Positions 6,201 to 9,275 of a stretch of DNA of 9,275 bases are shown here, one piece after another (the stretch's first letter is position 1; every line of letters begins with the position of its first letter). The translations under genes were made by a program, and so were the position numbers. The notes under the pieces were generated by a model. The model was not told where the DNA came from and made no database searches. It was given only the letters and a program-made list of their open reading frames with translations. This stretch comes from Fidelibacterota bacterium (GTDB lineage Bacteria; Fidelibacterota; Marinisomatia; Marinisomatales; TCS55). The stretch spans positions 1 through 9,275 of the forward strand of contig NZXC01000049.1 of assembly GCA_002701785.1 (NCBI GenBank). Direction: 5' to 3'.

Positions 6201-7020
6201 TTGGAGGACTTATAGAAGAGAGTGGGCTGAGGCTGAAGATAGATTAGAAAGAGAAGTATTTAAGCTCCGCGTCGGAGATGAACTACAACCTGGTATTATA
6301 AAGTTGGCAAAAGTTTATGTTGCAAATAAGCGTCGGGTTAAGGTTGGTGATAAAATGGCTGGAAGGCATGGTAACAAAGGTATAGTTGCAACAATTGTTC
6401 CTGAGGAAGATATGCCGTTCACAGAGGACGGTACTCCGGTAGATATAGTCTTAAACCCTCTTGGAGTCCCTTCTCGTATGAACTTGGGCCAATTATATGA
6501 AACTATGCTTGGTTGGGCTGGTGAAATACTTGGTTTGAGATATGAAACGCCCGCTTTTGACGGTGCTAGCCCTGAACTTGTTGAAACTGAGATGAAGAAA
6601 GCAGGTTTGCCTGTAGATGGAAAAGTCAAGCTAATTGATGGAATTACTGGTGAATATTATGATAATACTGTTGCGGTTGGTGTGATATATATGATGAAGC
6701 TTGCTCATATGGTTGATGACAAAATGCATGCCAGATCTACGGGTCCTTATTCGTTAATAACTCAACAGCCACTTGGCGGTAAAGCGCAATTCGGAGGACA
6801 GAGATTTGGAGAAATGGAGTGTTGGGCGCTTGAGGCTTATGGCGCAGCGCATACACTTCAAGAAATATTAACAGTTAAGTCTGATGACGTAGAAGGCAGG
6901 TCAAAGGTTTACAATGCAATTGTTCGCGGAGAAAACTTACCTGAATATGGGTCACCTGAATCTTTTAATGTGCTTATAAAAGAATTACAGGGTTTAGGCA
7001 TAGACGTAGAATTAAATTAG
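3241..7020 (+). CDS. rpoB: DNA-directed RNA polymerase subunit beta
   Basis: The complete beta subunit, 1259 residues, shorter than the 1342 of E. coli and close to FCB-group proteins. It starts with DRVSFSKIPSLVEMPDFLSLQKDSFERFL and ends at TAG. The rifampicin pocket is at about 455-520 (FFGTSQLSQ, then THKRRISALGPGG and CPIETPEGPNIGLI). The residues matching E. coli Q513, D516, H526, R529 and S531 are unchanged (Q462, D465, H475, R478, S480), but Gly464 replaces Met515. FEDA at 768-771 supplies the active-centre Glu-Asp pair. The flap lies near 840-885. A charged, helical insertion (about 892-1005) occupies the place of lineage insertion SI2. Lys1038 and Lys1046 in VGDKMAGRHGNKG match E. 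coli K1065 and K1073. The C-terminal GGKAQFGGQRFGEMECWALE block (from about 1179) joins the beta-prime clamp. Start is TTG with a strong Shine-Dalgarno; rpoC follows after 15 bases. Confidence 0.99.
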   Translation: MGYVHKNKSDRVSFSKIPSLVEMPDFLSLQKDSFERFLQLDTLEDERGHMGLEGVFQDVFPLEDSHRNYILEYNNYFLGLPKYSPDECIDRGVTYSVPLKVRLTLNITDEENKNEFAQSIQQDVYFGNIPAMTEKGTFVINGAERVIVSQLHRSPGVFFDDAIHPNGAKLFQARIIPFRGSWLDFTTDINDAMFAIIDRRRKFPVTMLLRALGFSTNKDIFNAFNCIKKISLKSNKGIDKYYGMSIVSDVIDEKTGEIFYEGGTILDENSVETLRENKIFNLDVIDSNRNFSSMLLLNTIEKDPTRSTEEALSVVYQLIRSGEPPNLETAQKFIERQFFSPKKYDLGQVGRYRLNQQFDLDVPVDDTVLTMDDIVCVIRFLIDMRKGERGPDDIDHLGNRRVKTVGELLTNQFNVALSRMLRTIYERMNLRESESITPQDLINSRVVTTVINTFFGTSQLSQFGDQTNPLAEITHKRRISALGPGGLTRERAGFEVRDVHYTHYGRLCPIETPEGPNIGLISSLALHARINTHGFIEAPYRLLDKKGKSSIATQSIKYLSADDEDRVMIAQSDSRINKEGKLLDSSVRARIRGDFPVVNSSEIEYMDVAPNQILSVAAALIPFLEHDDANRALMGSNMQRQSVPLMNPNAPIVGTGIESKVAKDSYSALTCPVDGEVAYVDSSKISIKSSDLPDDLTLSSGSNLVEVPLKKYWRTNQNSSHNQRPLVKLGNKVKKGDVIADGASCNDGELALGNNVRVAFMPWRGYNFEDAIVISERLVSKDIFTSLHINEIDLEVRDTKRGEEELTAEIPNVSEDATRELDEDGIIRIGAKVQEGDILIGKVSPKGETDPTPEEKLLKAIFGEKAGEVKDSSRRADPGVQGIVLNTKLFQKRARMSRIELKKAIQELQIETRSTKEDLKESRDKKLLELLKNQISGGIRDMSNGRTLIKKSTKLTEKRIKSFDLERFAQDTRWVDDRKSWEDIKTVWRTYRREWAEAEDRLEREVFKLRVGDELQPGIIKLAKVYVANKRRVKVGDKMAGRHGNKGIVATIVPEEDMPFTEDGTPVDIVLNPLGVPSRMNLGQLYETMLGWAGEILGLRYETPAFDGASPELVETEMKKAGLPVDGKVKLIDGITGEYYDNTVAVGVIYMMKLAHMVDDKMHARSTGPYSLITQQPLGGKAQFGGQRFGEMECWALEAYGAAHTLQEILTVKSDDVEGRSKVYNAIVRGENLPEYGSPESFNVLIKELQGLGIDVELN
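5110..5140 (+). repeat. Perfect 12-bp inverted repeat (hairpin) inside rpoB
   Basis: TTAGAGCACGAT (5110-5121) is the exact reverse complement of ATCGTGCTCTAA (5129-5140), leaving a 7-base loop GATGCGA. It encodes part of the universally conserved FLEHDDANRALMG segment, so the amino acids are constrained, but the perfect pairing depends on codon choice (for example GAG, CAC, CTA). No T run follows on the plus strand, and the minus strand reads an A run after the stem, so it is not an ordinary intrinsic terminator. Confidence 0.9.
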
Positions 7021-7022
7021 TT

Positions 7023-7031
7023 AGGAAGGTG
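7023..7031 (+). promoter_or_regulatory. Ribosome binding site of rpoC
   Basis: AGGAAGGTG lies in the 15-base rpoB-rpoC gap. The AGGA (7023-7026) is nine bases before TTG 7036, a good distance; the AGGTG (7027-7031) is only four bases away. It supports the TTG start, since the first in-frame ATG (7111) would fall inside the conserved [15 protein letters not shown] motif. Confidence 0.7.
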
Positions 7032-7035
7032 TACA

Positions 7036-9275
7036 TTGACATATATACAATCATCTAAAGTTGATTTATCTAAGAAATATGAATCAATAACTATTGGTCT
7101 AGCATCTCCTGAGATGATTCTAGGGAGATCGTATGGTGAAATTTTAAAGCCAGAAACAATTAATTATCGATCATATAAGCCAGAAAAAGATGGATTATTT
7201 TGTGAGAAAATTTTTGGTCCAGTAAAAGACTATGAGTGTCATTGTGGAAAATATAAAGGTATACGATACCGTGGAATTATATGTGATAGATGTGGTGTTG
7301 AGGTCACAAGAAAGAAAGTTAGACGTGAAAGGATGGGCCATATAACCTTAGCAGTCCCAATTGTGCATATCTGGTATTTAAGATCTATACCAAGTAAGCT
7401 TGCTTATTTAACAGGTTTAAAAACTAAGGAATTAGAGCGTATAATATACTATGAAACATTTGTCGTTATTGAGCCAGGAAAAAGTGGGCGAGAGATGACG
7501 GAGCTTCTTGATGAAGAGGAATATTTCGAATTGGAAAGAGACTATGGCTTTTATGCGGTAAGCGAAGAAGAAAGAGATAATGACGATTTCTTTTATGCTA
7601 CTATGGGTGGTGAGGCAATAAAAGAAATGTTGGCAAGAATAAATTTGTTTGAGTTGAAAAAAAACCTTGAAGAGATAATTGAAACTTCTAAATCTAAACA
7701 GAAACGCACAGAGGCTTTAAATAGGCTTAAAATAGCAAAAACATTTTTACCTACATTGTCAAAGAAGAGAATCAATCAACCAGAATGGATGGTAATTTCT
7801 GTTTTACCTGTTATTCCACCAGAACTGAGACCACTTGTTCCTTTAGAGGGTGGAAGATTTGCAGCAAGCGATTTAAATGATTTATATCGTCGTATAATTA
7901 TCAGAAATAATCGTTTAAAACAGTTAATAGAAATTGGTGCGCCTGATGTGATTTTAAGAAATGAAAAAAGGATGCTACAAGAAGCTGTAGATGCTTTATT
8001 TGATAATAGTCGTCGAAAAACAGCAATTCGAAGTGGAACTAGAAGACCCTTGAAGTCTATTTCAGATATGTTGAGAGGGAAGACCGGTCGTTTTAGACAA
8101 AATTTACTTGGAAAAAGAGTTGACTATTCTGGGCGTTCTGTAATCGTAGTTGGTCCAGAATTAAAAATGAGTGAATGTGGACTGCCAAAGAATATGGCTC
8201 TTGAATTATTTAAACCTCATATGATTTATGAATTGATTGCAAGAGGTTATAGTGAAACTCCAAGAAGTGCGAAATTAATGATTGAAAAGCGAGAGCAAGT
8301 AGTTTATAAGGTTCTTGAATATGTGGTGAAAGACCATCCTGTATTACTTAATAGGGCGCCAACACTTCATCGTTTAGGAATACAGGCATTTCAACCTATA
8401 CTTGTTGATGGTAAAGCAATAAAACTTCATCCGCTGGTATGCGCAGCATTTAATGCTGATTTTGATGGCGATCAAATGGCAGTCCATGTGCCTTTAAGCG
8501 TTCAATCTCAGATGGAAGCACGAGTTCTCATGCTTTCAAGTCATAACGTACTTCACCCTGCTAACGGGAAACCAATCTCTGTTCCTTCACAAGATATGGT
8601 ATTGGGTTGTTATTATTTAACTCGTCCTATGAAGGGTGTTAAAGGTGAGGGTAAGTCCTTTTCATCATTTGATGAAGTTTTGTTAGCTTATGAAAATAAA
8701 TCTGTAGATATGCATGCTATAATAAATATTCGTCATAATGGTACATGGCAAAAAGAAACTACAGTTGGTAGGGTAATATTTAATTCAATAATACCTGAAG
8801 AACTTGATTATGTTGATCTAACTATATCAAAAAATGATTTAGCAAAAATTATCAACCAATCTTATTTAATTGCTGGAAACCATAGGACGGTAGAATTTTT
8901 AGATAATCTTAAAGACCTTGGTTTTTCTTCAGCTACTAAAGGAGGATGTTCTATATCAATCGGAGATGTCATGATTCCTGATCAAAAAGATGATATTATT
9001 GCTGATGCTCAGAAAAAAGTTGATGGTATAACAGAAAAGTATAGTCGTCATATTCTAACTGATGGTGAAAGATATAATAAGGTGATTGATATATGGACTC
9101 ATGCCACAAATGATGTTGCTAAAACTATGATGGATGGATTAAAAAATGATGGACAAGGTTTTAATCCCGTGTTTATGATGGCAGATTCAGGTGCACGTGG
9201 AAGCCAAGATCAAATAAAACAATTGGCTGGAATGAGAGGATTAATGGCTAAGCCGAAGAAATCTATGACTGGTGG
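7036..9275 (+). CDS. rpoC: DNA-directed RNA polymerase subunit beta-prime, N-terminal part (3' truncated by window)
   Basis: An open frame from TTG 7036 to the window end, giving 746 complete codons of what is normally about 1400. The N-terminal zinc finger has Cys68, Cys70, Cys83 and Cys86 (ECHCGKY and CDRCGVEV), matching E. coli C70/C72/C85/C88. The clamp helices lie at about 280-325 ([17 protein letters not shown] onward), the main sigma-factor contact. The switch and active-centre region follows with [26 protein letters not shown] at residues 473-479 (8452-8472) supplies the three aspartates (D475, D477, D479) that hold the catalytic magnesium. The sequence stops in [20 protein letters not shown], just before the bridge helix; the trigger loop and C-terminus are outside. 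An A8 run (7657-7664) lies in the coding region. Co-transcribed with rpoB. Confidence 0.98.
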   Translation, partial: MTYIQSSKVDLSKKYESITIGLASPEMILGRSYGEILKPETINYRSYKPEKDGLFCEKIFGPVKDYECHCGKYKGIRYRGIICDRCGVEVTRKKVRRERMGHITLAVPIVHIWYLRSIPSKLAYLTGLKTKELERIIYYETFVVIEPGKSGREMTELLDEEEYFELERDYGFYAVSEEERDNDDFFYATMGGEAIKEMLARINLFELKKNLEEIIETSKSKQKRTEALNRLKIAKTFLPTLSKKRINQPEWMVISVLPVIPPELRPLVPLEGGRFAASDLNDLYRRIIIRNNRLKQLIEIGAPDVILRNEKRMLQEAVDALFDNSRRKTAIRSGTRRPLKSISDMLRGKTGRFRQNLLGKRVDYSGRSVIVVGPELKMSECGLPKNMALELFKPHMIYELIARGYSETPRSAKLMIEKREQVVYKVLEYVVKDHPVLLNRAPTLHRLGIQAFQPILVDGKAIKLHPLVCAAFNADFDGDQMAVHVPLSVQSQMEARVLMLSSHNVLHPANGKPISVPSQDMVLGCYYLTRPMKGVKGEGKSFSSFDEVLLAYENKSVDMHAIINIRHNGTWQKETTVGRVIFNSIIPEELDYVDLTISKNDLAKIINQSYLIAGNHRTVEFLDNLKDLGFSSATKGGCSISIGDVMIPDQKDDIIADAQKKVDGITEKYSRHILTDGERYNKVIDIWTHATNDVAKTMMDGLKNDGQGFNPVFMMADSGARGSQDQIKQLAGMRGLMAKPKKSMTG

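Noticed and set aside
6265..6277. CTCCG/CGGAG 5-bp hairpin in rpoB
   Set aside because: Short, no T tract after it, and within conserved LRVGDE codons; too small to call a terminator or regulatory site.
6315..6629. 104-codon minus-strand ORF within rpoB
   Set aside because: It is the complement of the conserved VGDKMAGRHGNKG region and appears only because stop codons are rare opposite that conserved coding.
7593..7775. 60-codon minus-strand ORF within rpoC
   Set aside because: The hydrophobic F/I/S-rich translation is the usual antisense of a Lys/Glu-rich helical region; no independent support.
7021..9275. Possible missing or broken rpoC because no ATG-started frame begins after rpoB
   Set aside because: A continuous frame from TTG 7036 to the window end encodes all expected N-terminal beta-prime motifs; it is intact and only cut by the window edge.

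Overview
This window is a compact, entirely plus-strand housekeeping locus. It carries the bacterial translation and transcription supercluster tuf(3' end)-rpmG-tRNA-Trp-secE-nusG-rplK-rplA-rplJ-rplL-rpoB-rpoC(5' part). The DNA is AT-rich (about one third G+C by eye), uses the standard genetic code and shows no mobile elements, CRISPR, toxin-antitoxin or defence genes. Every gene appears intact except the two cut by the window edges. RpoB and RpoC carry sequence blocks typical of the FCB assemblage (Bacteroidota and relatives), for example the RIIPFRGSWLDF block of beta. The EF-Tu C-terminus ends in VVTEITE rather than the Bacteroidota-like ...EILD. A low-GC FCB relative such as a marine Marinimicrobia (SAR406)-type bacterium is my best guess. 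This is an inference from remembered sequence patterns, not from a search.

Layout. Positions 1-405 hold the last 29 codons of EF-Tu, the zinc-free form of ribosomal protein L33 and a single tRNA-Trp(CCA). Positions 406-1112 hold secE and nusG, which overlap by one base. Positions 1119-3173 hold L11, L1, L10 and L7/L12, separated by gaps of only 3 to 23 bases. Positions 3241-9275 hold the RNA polymerase beta gene, then a 15-base gap and the first 746 complete codons of beta-prime. Both polymerase genes appear to start at TTG behind Shine-Dalgarno sequences. No stretch over 300 bases lacks a gene. The largest gaps are 67 bases (rplL-rpoB) and 40 bases (rpmG-tRNA).

How it works together. EF-Tu, L33, tRNA-Trp, L11, L1, L10 and L12 supply the translation machinery: L11, L10 and L12 form the factor-recruiting stalk. 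SecE is a core part of the protein export channel. NusG links RNA polymerase to Rho or to the ribosome, and RpoB/RpoC are the catalytic polymerase subunits. Unlike the E. coli arrangement, there is almost no space before rplK or rplJ for separate promoters or for the classical L1 and L10 mRNA leaders. The block may be one long transcript, with control at the upstream end and at the rplL-rpoB junction.

I do not see an undescribed biological system here. The items most worth a second look are a perfect 12-bp inverted repeat inside rpoB, a glycine at the E. coli Met515 position of the rifampicin region, and a dnaX-like slippery heptamer in nusG.
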